From Silene conica (Eukaryota > Streptophyta > Magnoliopsida > Caryophyllales > Caryophyllaceae), in NCBI GenBank assembly GCA_029255685.2, contig CM055319.2, positions 11,208,747 through 11,272,746 of the forward strand: a DNA stretch of 64,000 nucleotides, given 5' to 3'. Within the stretch, counting starts at the first letter, position 1. Each line of letters begins with the position of its first letter. The position numbers and the translations under genes were made by a program. The notes beneath the pieces were generated by a model. The model worked only from the letters and a program-made list of their open reading frames with translations, was not told where the DNA came from and ran no database searches. Below, one piece after another: positions 54,034 through 64,000 of this stretch.

Positions 54034-54865
54034 TACTCACTGCAGACTGAGAATGGTAATGAAAGTGAGCAGAGAACAGTTGGTAAGATAGAAGAATAGT
54101 ATAGAAAACTAAAAGGGAAAGGTGGAAAACAATGGATGAAGGAGACATAGAGTGAATGTTAAGCTTCCTGGTCCCATGCTTTATTGACATTCATCATGTG
54201 CATGGACCCGCATATTCATACCGTTGTACTCCTATAACGTCATCCAAAAATATGGACAATGTGTAGGAGATATGACTCCAAAAGTTAATTACCAATTACC
54301 ACTTAGTGAAAGTAAAATGCGGTTTTACTCTCCTACACGAGAGTTAAAGTACGAATCTAACTTCAGCTGACCACGAAGTCGGAATTGGATAAGGCCTACC
54401 CTTGAACCAAAAAAAAATTAAGTCAAGCGTGTGAGCGGGAAAATCAAGCAACTAACTAGTAACGGGTTAGTTAGCGTGACATTAAGAAAATGATTGGTAT
54501 TTCACACTATAAAGGATTTTAGTTAAATTAGCGACTTATTTTGCTTTGCTTTGTCATAGTCCAGAATCAATGAATACGAGTCTTCGACAGTAATTAATTG
54601 AAAAGTCTCAAGGAGTAACAAAAGGCCATAAATATTTATGATCAAAGCCGAAATCAAGATTGGAAGTTTTGAATCAAATGAAAGGGGAAATGTGTTATTT
54701 GGTCATAAAGATACACCCCTACGTAATACACAACAATTTGGGCATGTAATCAAGCATACAGCCGATACAGGTGGTAGACTGTGGAAAGGTGTTTAAATTT
54801 CACACGCTCAAAGAGACGGAATTTCCATTGAGTGATGCTCTTCAACACAGAGGTTCATCTCGACT
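54034..54865. other. BAG5 promoter region and FAH 3' flank
   Basis: Both genes run leftwards, so this 832-bp interval holds the BAG5 5' region and the FAH 3' UTR and terminator. I see no transposon or extra gene in it. Confidence 0.6.
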
Positions 54866-57800
54866 CTAGAGTGTTGGCGATGGTAAAATCTTCCCTGTGC
54901 ATGTTCCAAATCCAACATTGTAACCATTTCCCTGCAACAAAATCCCCAGGGTCAACATTTTAGTCGGATTTAGACAAGTGGAAATTCACGACAACTGCAA
55001 ATAAATAAAGTATTGCAGCAAATATACGCTGTTATTCTAAATCCCTCAACTTTGGGGCAAAGGCAAATAATAACTATCAGCATACTTCTATAGTTCTATT
55101 TGTGTGTTCACCTACACGATTAAACATACAACAAATGACTGGCGCCTTGGCATAACTTCTATTTTAATATCACAAGTTCAAACCCAATAGAGACTTAAGC
55201 TCATTCATCGTTGTCTCATTGTCAAGTATGTGACATTTAAATTGGTGACCAGGTCAAAATTTATTTATCGTTCCAACTTTACCATATATATTCCCGGAAG
55301 TAAAACCAAGTCAACATTTCACACTAGCAACAAGAGCATTTTTAAACCAGACCAAAAATGAGCAATGTTTCCGCATAAATTTGGTAGCAATATATTATGA
55401 AGTTCAAACCCAATGGAGTTCATTCATTATTAGTCAAGTGTGCGGACATATAAACCAGTGACCAAGTCAACATTTATTTATCTTTCCATTTACCGCATAT
55501 CCCCAGAAGAACCAAGTCCACATTTCATACGAGCAAGGAAGCATTTTTCTAACCTAACCAAAAATGACATTGTTTTCTTCCAGGATAAATGACTATTGCA
55601 TCACTTCAGTTCAGAGAGAATCTTCACGAAGTTGCCTTTTACCAAACATGCGGAGAATTATAAATATAAATTTGACTACCAGATTCGCTGTACCTAACCA
55701 ATGATTCCTGATTTAAGAATGATGCCGGTATCTTCGTCCATTTGACATCACTACAGATGCGGCAAATATAGTTCCGGAATTTTTTATTGTTATGTGTGTT
55801 CAATGTCACCTTCACACTTCTAATTCAGACAGTAGATAAGGAGGCTTTTAAAATTGAAACCAACATTTTAAAAAAAAAACGAAAAGCAATATTTTATACT
55901 GGTTAATTTAGGAGAAAAACGCAGTGACATTTATTATCGTGGAAACAAATAATTCAGTTGTATATGTAACAAAAACAAATGATTCTCGTGTGATACTCTT
56001 CAGAATATTTAATATTAAGATAGGGCGCAGCAAATGTGAGTGTAACAAACCTTGCAAATACCAGTGAATAGGACCTCGTCTCCATCTTCAAGAAAAGTTC
56101 TAGATGTCCCGTTCAAAGAAAGGGGATTTTGTCCATTCCATGTTCGTTCCAACAAGCATCCAACAGAATCAGGATCCTACCATAAAATCTATTTCAGTTT
56201 CTTTGATCAAGTAGGACAAACACTAACATAATGCCAAAGAACAACCAGAAGGTTGGTTGAAATAATGCTACAAGGCAGGTGAACCAACTTACAGGCCCAC
56301 TAATTGTCCCAGTGCCAAGCAGGTCACCAGGTCTCAAGTTGCAACCATTTACCGTGTGATGAGCAAGTTGCTGCGTCACTGTCCAATACCTGAATCAAAA
56401 TGTAAGGAAGATGTGTTGGAAGTGTAATAGTGTTAGCTCCAAGGCAGTAATGTCTTTACTTGGAGAGGTACGTTAGTAGCACTGCCTCAGGAGAAAGCAG
56501 GCAGAGGTTGTAGTTGACAATAGCTGTACATATACAAACTAGATGAATAACAGCTAGGTAGTACGAAGTAACAAACTACATCATGACCTTCAAATCTTAC
56601 TACAGAGATAATGGTGATAACCAAATGAAAATCACAGGTGAAGTTTCACAGATACTGTAACCTGGAATATGTTACTCATTTGATCACGGATGATCAGAGT
56701 GAATTGTTAGTTTTTATTTATCAATATTAGAATCATTTCTTTGAGAAGATGAATACATCGAAGATCAACCTTCCTACAATATGCAGCAGCATTTGAATCC
56801 AAATCATTTCAAGGCCCTATAATAGAGCAATTAGGAGGCAGAAAAGAAACAAGGCACAGCCAATTCACAAGTTGAGAAATACTCACAAATGCTTAAAGTT
56901 ACTCTTTGTCACCACACTGGGATCCAGACCATCAGGTTTGATTTGAACCTTTCATCAAAACTTTCGCTAGTCAGTTGAATGTTGCATAGCAGAAAAAAAG
57001 TGTTTACCAGGCCAGTGTATATCATACTTTAAAGTTTAAACAGAATAAAAACAGAATTATGCAGTACCTCCAACTGTATGTCAAAATTTTTAGAAGTCTT
57101 CTCAGCTAGATATGGCAGGGGTGAAGGATCCTACAATTATTGAGCAGCAAAAGATCAAAACTGTCAAACAAACTTAAAAATTTGTTACAGCGGATATTCC
57201 CAAGTTGTAAAATGATAAACTGGCAAAACTATCAATCACCTGAATAGGAGGATCACAAGCAAAAGGTTCCAAAGCATCTAAGGTCACAATCCATGGAGAT
57301 ATAGTTGTACCTAGAAGAAGAAATTTCTACCATTATATCAACAGAGTCTTTACAACGCTTTTACGAATTTAAGCGAAACTACATGTCATCATACCAAAAC
57401 TCTTCCCTAGGAAAGGTCCGAGAGGTACATACTCCCAGCCTTGAATATCTCTAGCTGTGAAATGCACAAATAAATCCAAACGTGACTATTAAAGATTATT
57501 GAACGACAAAAAAATGTTAAGAATTCGTTTAAAATTTGGTAACAAGATTAAAGAGAAATACCACTCCAATCATTCATCAGAACGAGTCCAAATATGTGAT
57601 CAGATGCATTATTGACATCAATGGACTTTCCGAGATCATTTCCTGGACCAACTATAGCTGCCTGAGTGATAATAGGCAAACCTTATTTGTTAAGCTTGTG
57701 TGCCAAAAGGATAAAGATAGCTTAAAACAACTTATAAACTTGAAGTTGCATTTTGTTGGCATTAAAGCATAAAGAAATGAGGCAAAGCTAACGTAATTAT

Positions 57801-60800
57801 ACCATTTCTAGCTCAAAGTCCAATTTCCGTGAGGGGCCAAAGTATGGAGGAGATTTACCAGTTGGCGGCGCTTGTCCCCTAGAAAAAGACAAAACGCTTT
57901 ACTGAAATAACCAGAATGAGAAGTAAATAAAGCACAGAATGACAGAACTGCAAGATATTCCATAAAGGTACGAGAGACGGTGACTTGAGTAGGAAAATAG
58001 GAGCTCAATTATCATTTGTTTCTTCTAATTTAAGGAAAGCAAAATCAACAGCTATATTTCAGTGGAAAGTTCTTATATACATCCTTTTACAATAGAAATA
58101 TATCATTTCATCGACAAGTTATTGATCATGATTCATGAAGACGAATAGTAAAAAAATATTGTAATTTTGTAGAAGCTGCTGACCTTGGTCTCACTATATC
58201 AGTTCCTGAGATGACGATAGATGATGCACGCCCATGATATGCTATAGGTAGATGGAACCTGCAGTGGTTGTACATTCTCAGAGAGTAATCTAGTCAGCAT
58301 CATTCTCAAAGGATATGAGAAAAACAGCATACCAGTTGGGATTGATAGCATTCTCTGGGCCGCGGAATATGAGCCCACAGTTCTTTGCATGATGCATGGA
58401 CGCAAAAAAGTCGGTGTAATCTCCAATGGTCACAGGAACAAGCATCTCCACCTTGCTCTATGCAAAACAAACAGACATTGTGAACATTACATGAGACAAG
58501 AATACCTATTAAACTATAGAATAAAAGCCAGAGGTGAGCATAATACCACAGGAATTAGTGCTTCCTCCCTCAAATTTACATTATCACGCAAAGTTGACTC
58601 TGTATCTATAACCAAGGAACAAAAACCCAATTAGCGCAGCAATATCAAAGCTAGGTCCCTAGGTCCAATCTCATTCTGATAAGGTGGTGTCTGGATGAAG
58701 TCTCCAATTAACATCCATTGCGCGTACCACTGACAATTAAATACATCAACTCAAATCAACTAACAAGCATGTAAGCGGAAGAAAAGACAATGACCATACC
58801 GGAGAGCAACTTCTGAATGGTAGCACGCGCCTCCGACCATGCAGGTCGGCCCATTGACGAAAATTTATTGAGTGTTGGCTGCACGCAAAACAAAATTGCA
58901 TTTTATACCAGACGCTTCTTATTGATAAGTTCACACGACATACATTTCCAACTACAGTTTCCAATGCTGCCATTCCCAAAGCATGCTTAATGCATGATTG
59001 CATATCATATCATTTCAACACGTCATTTGCTCCCTCCATATTATATATATTATATAAACATAGAGGTAAAAAATATGTCACTTGTGATTAATATTCTCAC
59101 AATATACACTTACGGATATTTTTGATGTTAATATGATATCATTGCTATGATTAATAGACTTAATAATTTTACAATATGCATTTATATATTTAGTGCAATT
59201 AATGGTCGAACTGGAACAGATTTAAGCAGCAAAATAAAAGGATAAATCAAAAGTGGAATGCCATTATGCATTACACAGTGATATACATAGAAACATATCA
59301 ATAGTACAATACTCGATCAAGCACAATGATTCTAAACATACATTATTTAGACTAAAACAGTTCGAAGCAACTCAAATGCCGTAAATTGCCCAGGGTGTTA
59401 CGGAGTCTCAGAGTCTTAGCAGCACCTATCACATGCCCTTATATAGAGACCATCATTTTAATGGCCCCCAAGACATATGATGTATGTGAGAGGGTGGTAC
59501 CAAGACTCTATATCGCTCACTGACCACCATCTCATTTTCCTACAACTAAAGTGAATCATGCATGTTTTGAAGGACAGAAAAATAGCTTTGAGGCCGCTAA
59601 AATGCTGAAATAGTGTTCATAACGCAAAAGATTACCCGCTAATCTATGTTCATAACGCAAAAGATTACCCGCTAGTCTAAAAATCAATCTCATTGTTCAT
59701 GCACAAAATCTCATTATTTACAGCAGTTATAAGCTTACAACAAACTCTATATTATGTAGTTCATTTAATGTCATAAGCTTGCAAGGGTATGTTTGGATAA
59801 CAAAAATGGAGGGAAAGGGAGGGGAGGGGGAAGGAGGGAAGAGAAAGGGAGGGGAGGGAAGGGGAGGGCAAATGAAATATGGGTGTTTGGATACAATTTC
59901 TTTCCAAATCTTGCCTATTATGGAGAGATTTTGATTTGCCTTGGAGGAGAGAAAATGGATCCCTCCAAATCTCTCCCCCTCCATTTCCCTCTACCCTTAT
60001 TTGCTATCCAAACAAGAGATTCTAAATCCCCTACTCCCCCTCCCTTTCTTTTCCCTCCAAAACCCTCAATCCAAACACACCCTAAAAGGCAAATTTCTGC
60101 AGTCCTATAAACCAACTCCTGTGAACATCATGGGTAAACTAATCCTATAGAACAAGGAGAACGATAATGGCAAAGGGTAAATTGCTGGTGACTCTCAGTG
60201 TGTGAGAGTATTAATTAATCAGTCTACCTAACTTGAGCAATAACAACTACTGGCCACCCTATAATAAGTTTCAAACTTGATATGTAAATTAGGAGTAATC
60301 CAAAATTCCAACCAACAGCTCCAATAATCAATTACACACTATGTTACTTCGGCCCTGCATATGAGCTTCCATACCCGTGTGTGCATGACACTTGAACACT
60401 GGTATGACACTCACACTACATATCCGAAAACTTGACAACTTTTCATAAAATCGCCGAGTCTGAAACTTTGTACACACCCGTGTCTGACACTTGCGAGTCC
60501 GAGTAACATGGATTACCCGTTACTGTTACTTGAATGCATATTCGTGCAAAAATATACATAAATCAGAAAATTAAACCTCAATCAAACTAAGCAACTAAAC
60601 AGACTTATTCTTTTATATAAACTTGTACTAATTCGATATTCCAATCAACAATTCCAGAAAAAGCAATTACAGATTACTGTTACATCAATGCAAATTCATG
60701 CAAAAATATAACCTAAATCACCAAATTAAGCTCGGTCAAACTAAGCAACTAAACAAATGAATTATTTTACATAAACTTGTAGTAATTCACAAATTAATCA

Positions 60801-61086
60801 AGATCATTAGCATAAAAACAGGTCAATTAATTTGCTGATAATTAGGAATTAGTCAATGAAAATGATCAAAAAGTAAAACCTGATGAAAGCAATCAGAACC
60901 ATTGAGAACCGGACCGGAGAACAAACCGGCGGAGGAGATTACAGAAAGGTCCAAGACGAAATCACCGATAGCAACACCCGGTCGAGGAGGTGAACCAGGT
61001 TGAGGCTTGAAAACACCGTAGGGAAGGTTCTGGATAGGGAAGTGAGAATCAGGCGACACTTGAATGAAGGACTTTAATTCCGCCAT
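54866..61086 (-). CDS. FAH: Fumarylacetoacetase, 14 exons, 419 residues
   Basis: Cleaves fumarylacetoacetate to fumarate and acetoacetate, the last step of tyrosine degradation. Exons in transcript order: 61086-60880, 58878-58800, 58599-58547, 58457-58333, 58258-58184, 57878-57803, 57661-57562, 57454-57395, 57310-57240, 57130-57068, 56948-56887, 56389-56293, 56176-56051, 54931-54866. All introns are GT-AG, every phase agrees, and the total is 1260 bp. The N-terminal FAA domain ([12 protein letters not shown]) is followed by the catalytic FAA_hydrolase domain. Expected metal ligands Asp129 (DYTD), Glu202 and Glu204 (DFELE) and Asp236 (MNDWSARD) are present, with catalytic His136 (HHA). Late motifs are [24 protein letters not shown] and GFGTCTGK. 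The length matches Arabidopsis FAH (SSCD1). It appears intact. Confidence 0.97.
55173..55575. repeat. Imperfect tandem duplication in FAH intron 13
   Basis: Two copies with a period of about 226 bp (about 55173-55375 and 55399-55575) share TTCAAACCCAAT, ACCAGGTCAA/ACCAAGTCAA and GAGCATTTTT/GAAGCATTTTT blocks. They are intronic and do not touch the exons. Confidence 0.75.
58879..60879 (-). other. FAH intron 1, about 2.0 kb
   Basis: The largest FAH intron. It holds the inverted purine/pyrimidine repeat at 59780-60090 and a duplicated CATAACGCAAAAGATTACCC (59619 and 59651). Otherwise it is AT-rich, with no other gene visible. Confidence 0.8.
59780..60090. repeat. MITE-like inverted repeat in FAH intron 1
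   Basis: The left end AGGGTATGTTTGGATAAC is matched in inverted form by the right end ATCCAAACACACCCT. A GGAGGGAAAGGGAGGGG arm faces a CCCCCTCCCTTTC arm, and an inner GTTTGGATACAA also pairs with ATCCAAACA near 60010. I could not define a target duplication. Confidence 0.6.
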
Positions 61087-61411
61087 TAATTTTGAACGGA
61101 AGAGGAGAAGACAATTTGGTGAGGAAAGTTAAGTGAGGGAAAATAGTGTCAGTGATGGATAGTACGTCGTACTGGGAATTAAATAGTGGTGACTGGTGAG
61201 AGTAATATGGGGTAGCAGGGTAGGTGCCTATATTTTGCCTGTGTTTTTGGTAGGACAGGAATCGTAGGAAGAACAGTAATTACATTTAGTCACGCAGTCT
61301 TCATTTTTGCTCAACAAACGTGGAGAACTCTCTGACCTCACCCGGATATATTTCTGAGAAACGTCATTCAACATTTTCCTTACTTTCTTTCCCTTGGCTC
61401 CCAACGATTTA
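61087..61411 (-). promoter_or_regulatory. FAH 5' flank
   Basis: About 325 bp between the FAH start codon and a MITE. A TATA-like GCAAAATATAGG on the minus strand (complement of about 61228-61239) lies about 145 bp before the ATG and could be the core promoter. No other element is evident. Confidence 0.4.
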
Positions 61412-61673
61412 CTCTCTCCGTTCAAATCCAAATGATATACTCCGTATTTGTTTTTAATGTTTGTCAACGCACGTTTTACGTGGTTAATATCTTTACTACA
61501 AATTTGCAAAAATTATGAAAGTTATATATTTTCAATATACTCGTAAAACGAATCAAAGAAGATCTCAAATAAATATATTTTCTCTCAAGTATTGAGAGAA
61601 AAATAAAATTTAAGGTTTAGTTAGGAATAGTGTACAAAATAGAAAACTATCATTTGGATAAAAATAGAGGGAG
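61412..61673. mobile_element. Stowaway-like MITE, 262 bp
   Basis: The left end CTCTCTCCGTTC...TCCAAATGATA is matched by the inverted right end CTCCCTCTATTT...TCCAAATGATA. TA at 61410-61411 and 61674-61675 is the target duplication. The termini and TA target are typical of Tc1/mariner-derived Stowaway MITEs. An open frame across it carries no domain. Confidence 0.88.
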
Positions 61674-62012
61674 TACAATTTAACCGTCCAACATTAAGTA
61701 ATAAATGATGATGTGTATTAAGAATAATATATTAAAATAAAGATATTAGAGATAATGGATCATCCATTACTTTTGAGATAATAGAGAGGAATAAGAACTA
61801 AAAAAACGTTCTATCTATTTGGAAATTAAACCCATAAAGAAAGTTAAGGAAGCCTTTTCATCCATGTAAACGTCTAATGACGTATATTTGCCGCAGCCGC
61901 TGGCACAAGGCCAGTATCCTTAGGGAAAGAACTAGACTATTCCTTGTACCAAAAGTACGGAGATTCTATTCTATTGGGTTTGATGCAACTTATATGGTGA
62001 ATTTATATGATA
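61674..62012. other. Intergenic DNA, nothing recognised
   Basis: AT-rich sequence between two MITE-like repeats; no conserved coding frame or RNA gene was seen. Confidence 0.45.
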
Positions 62013-62090
62013 CTCCCTCCATTCATATCCACTTTGCATCTATTCCATTTCGGCCCATTCGAATCCACTTTACATGTTTCTTTATTTAGA
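62013..62090. repeat. Partial Stowaway-like MITE end
   Basis: A TA followed by CTCCCTCCATTCATATCCAC has the usual MITE start. A related ATTCGAATCCACTTTACAT lies 40 bp on, but no inverted right end with TA was found. Confidence 0.5.
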
Positions 62091-62339
62091 CAAAAAAATG
62101 ATTAATATATCCTAATTGAAATCCCATATTTACACAAATTGTCATTGTTACTCCACCCTAATCCTACATAAAAAAAACACCCAATAAAACCAGAAATCCA
62201 TTTTCAAAACCCATCTTCTTCCCCAACCACCCACATTTATGAATTATGATCCATTTTCATTAGCCTTCAACTACTCCGTTTTCACTGCACTAAGGGTTTT
62301 TAGATCATTCCTTCATTTACTTCTGTTAGGGTTTGCTTA

Positions 62340-62572
62340 TCCAATTCACATAATCTGACGCTCCCTCTCTCTAAGTCTCTCTATCTCTCTTCACTCTTTC
62401 CAATTCTCCATTACTCTTTTCCTCTCTCTAACTCTCTGGAATACTCCGCCTCTATAACTTGAAACCCTAGATCAAATCACCTTTCATCCTCCATCTCAAA
62501 TCACCTTTCATCTACACAAATTGCCATTGTTCCACTTCAACATTAATCCTCCATCTCATCTTCATTTCCATT
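62340..62572 (+). promoter_or_regulatory. Pyrimidine-rich leader of the next gene
   Basis: A CTCTCTCT-rich tract at 62360-62450 is followed by CTTTCATCC repeats, a composition common in plant core promoters and 5' UTRs just upstream of an ATG. The exact start of transcription is not visible. Confidence 0.45.
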
Positions 62573-62886
62573 ATGAGTAACTCATCGTCTGCTCATCTCC
62601 ATGAATCCGATATTTCTGATGAAGATGAGGTTAAGTTTGGGTTCTCTTATCCAAACATCATTGTACCAGATTCTCTTGACCCGAATGATTTCGGGTCAGA
62701 GGTTCCTGAAACCCAGTTTGCTGTCGATGGTGATGCATGCATTGATGATGGCGATGTTGGTGATTCTGGTCATGTTGGGGTTAATGATTTTGATAAATCT
62801 GTTGTTAATGATGAGGATAAGACCAGATCTGATGTTCTTTCGGTTCCTGATGAGGTTTATGATCCTGAATCATCATCTTCTTTGAG
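62573..62886 (+). CDS. First exon of an unrecognised gene encoding an acidic protein
   Basis: The ATG at 62573 follows a pyrimidine-rich leader. About 104 codons are strongly acidic (many Asp and Glu: DISDEDEV, DGDACIDDGDVGD, NDEDKTRSD) and low in complexity. A GAG/GTTTTT donor at 62886/62887 is the likely exon end, because the frame beyond becomes Leu-rich and matches intron-like repeats. The rest of the gene lies right of 64000. Coding-like codon use and the leader support a real gene; I do not recognise the family. An alternative donor, GAG/GTTTATG near 62853, is possible. Confidence 0.5.
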
Positions 62887-63083
62887 GTTTTTATGTTTTG
62901 ATGAATTAATATTAGTAGATCTGTCACTTAATAATGTTGTTTTGGTGCAGGTTATGCATATCTCGCTACTGCTCCTTTTGTTGCTGTTGTTACTCCTGGT
63001 ACAAAAGTCTTCCCCTTATGCGTTTTGTTATTGCTGGTGTTGTTTTCTGCTGCTAACGTTGTGTTAATGTTGCTGGGTTTTGT

Positions 63084-63480
63084 CACTTCTCTTGTTAACG
63101 TTGTTGGTGTCATGATAATGTTCATACAGTGACTTATCACATGTTGTATGTTGTTCTTAATGGTTTGTTTTGTCACTGTCAATGCTTATTTATGCTTATT
63201 ACTTCCCCTGATTCTCCTTTGCTTCTCTTGTTAATGTTGTAGGTGTCATGATAATGTTCATACAATCACTTATCACATGTTGTATGTTGTTCTTAATGGT
63301 TTGCTTTGTCACTGTCAATGCTTATTTATGCTTATTACTTCCTCTGATTCTCCTTTGCTTCTCTTGTTAATGTTGCTGGTTCATGATAATGTTCATACAG
63401 TCACTTATCACATGTTGTATGTTCTTCTTAATGGCTTATTTTTGCTTATTACTCCTCTTATTCTCCTTTTATTATGTTGG
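63084..63480 (+). repeat. Three tandem copies of a repeat of about 135 bp
   Basis: CATGATAATGTTCATACA recurs at about 63111, 63248 and 63382 with similar surroundings (CACATGTTGTATGTTGTTCTTAATGG). It is probably intronic in the gene starting at 62573. Leu/Val-rich frames here are repeat artefacts. Confidence 0.85.
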
Positions 63481-64000
63481 TGTCATCTGATGTTGCTGGT
63501 CTTTTTGTTGCTGTTATACTTCTGGTACATAACTCTTACCCTTCTGCTCTTTTTGTTGACGTGTTTTTATCACATATCACATGATGGTTGTTGTTACTAC
63601 TAGCTTATGACATTATTTATGTTGTTTCTGCTTCTTTCTTTCTTTGGTATACTCTAGCTTCTCTATTGATGCTGGTGTCATGTGATGTTGTTTTGATGTA
63701 AGGACATAGAGTTTGCTCGATGATGAAAAACCTTAATGGTTTGAGAGCAAAGTGTAGTAGTATGTTTAGGTGTCTGGCCAACCCATTAAAATAGTATTGC
63801 CACCACATGGTTTACCGATGTTTGGGTGTGTGTGCTTGTTCAAATGAGATGACTACATAAAATACAACACTCTGTTTGTGCTCAGTGATAATTAAATGTA
63901 CAATATTAGTTTGAGAGCTTATGTTTGTTGACTCTTTGAACATAATATGGTTTACCAGTAACATTGTGTGTGTAGGAGGCATAACTATTTTACATATAAC
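63481..64000. other. AT-rich right edge, no feature recognised
   Basis: T-rich sequence, probably continuing the first intron of the gene at 62573. No exon, tRNA or transposon end was identified. Confidence 0.4.

Noticed and set aside
54866-61086. FAH as a pseudogene because only short open frames are visible
   Set aside because: Splice-site assembly gives 14 in-phase exons and 419 codons with the expected active-site residues present.
61228-61509. 93-codon minus-strand open frame upstream of FAH
   Set aside because: It overlaps the end of a Stowaway-like MITE and the FAH 5' flank; no domain or splice context supports it.
62937-63067. Leu/Val/Cys-rich C-terminal tail on the acidic protein
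   Set aside because: The composition changes abruptly at a GT donor and the tail lies next to tandem repeats, so it is most likely intron read-through.

Overview
The window looks like nuclear DNA of a flowering plant: spliced genes with GT-AG introns, Ty1/copia and gypsy-type LTR retrotransposons, LINEs, CACTA and Mutator-like DNA transposons, and Stowaway-type MITEs. The frequent ACTCCGTAT-type motif and the gene sequences suggest a eudicot, possibly Caryophyllales, but that is only a weak inference.

Layout. About 1-53 kb is a deep stack of nested transposons; about 53.4-64 kb is a gene island. From the left: (i) a decayed copia element (copia-A, 1-7349, + strand, 5' end off the window), split by a CACTA element (2219-5068, TSD TTT). 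(ii) A Mutator-like element (7731-11122) with 483-bp TIRs and a perfect 9-bp TSD, carrying about 2.4 kb of DNA that resembles plant mitochondrial sequence. (iii) A degenerate minus-strand copia (copia-B) in three pieces (11123-12263, 38836-39687, 50600-52085). The first gap is a 5'-truncated LINE (12264-38820, 15-bp TSD, poly-A tail). That LINE holds a solo gypsy LTR (13463-38361, TSD GATAG), which holds a young copia (copia-C, 14514-36802, TSD CTCTT, 999-bp LTRs with about four differences). Copia-C in turn holds 12.7 kb of tandemly repeated gypsy LTR/internal sequence (18707-31416, period 1978 bp). The second gap in copia-B is a gag-only gypsy element (39688-50594, minus strand, TSD ATACC). 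One of its LTRs holds a second CACTA element (46179-49798, TSD TAA) with an intact five-exon gene. (iv) A LINE fragment on the minus strand (52086-53070) closes the stack.

Gene island. A single-exon BAG5-type co-chaperone gene (53425-54033, minus) is followed by a complete 14-exon fumarylacetoacetase gene (54866-61086, minus; 419 residues, last step of tyrosine degradation). To the right, a Stowaway-like MITE sits upstream of FAH. The first exon of an unrecognised acidic-protein gene (from 62573, +) runs off the window.

Most notable: the two CACTA elements, although different in sequence, share an upstream structured region. It has a short and a long hairpin at the same positions, and the stems differ in sequence but stay paired. 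Both elements also carry a short gene that starts with a TnpD-type Transpos_assoc domain and lacks a transposase. In copia-C, a 948-bp stretch of gag/protease is repeated on both sides of the gypsy array with about tenfold more divergence than the LTRs, which points to a chimera of two parental copies.
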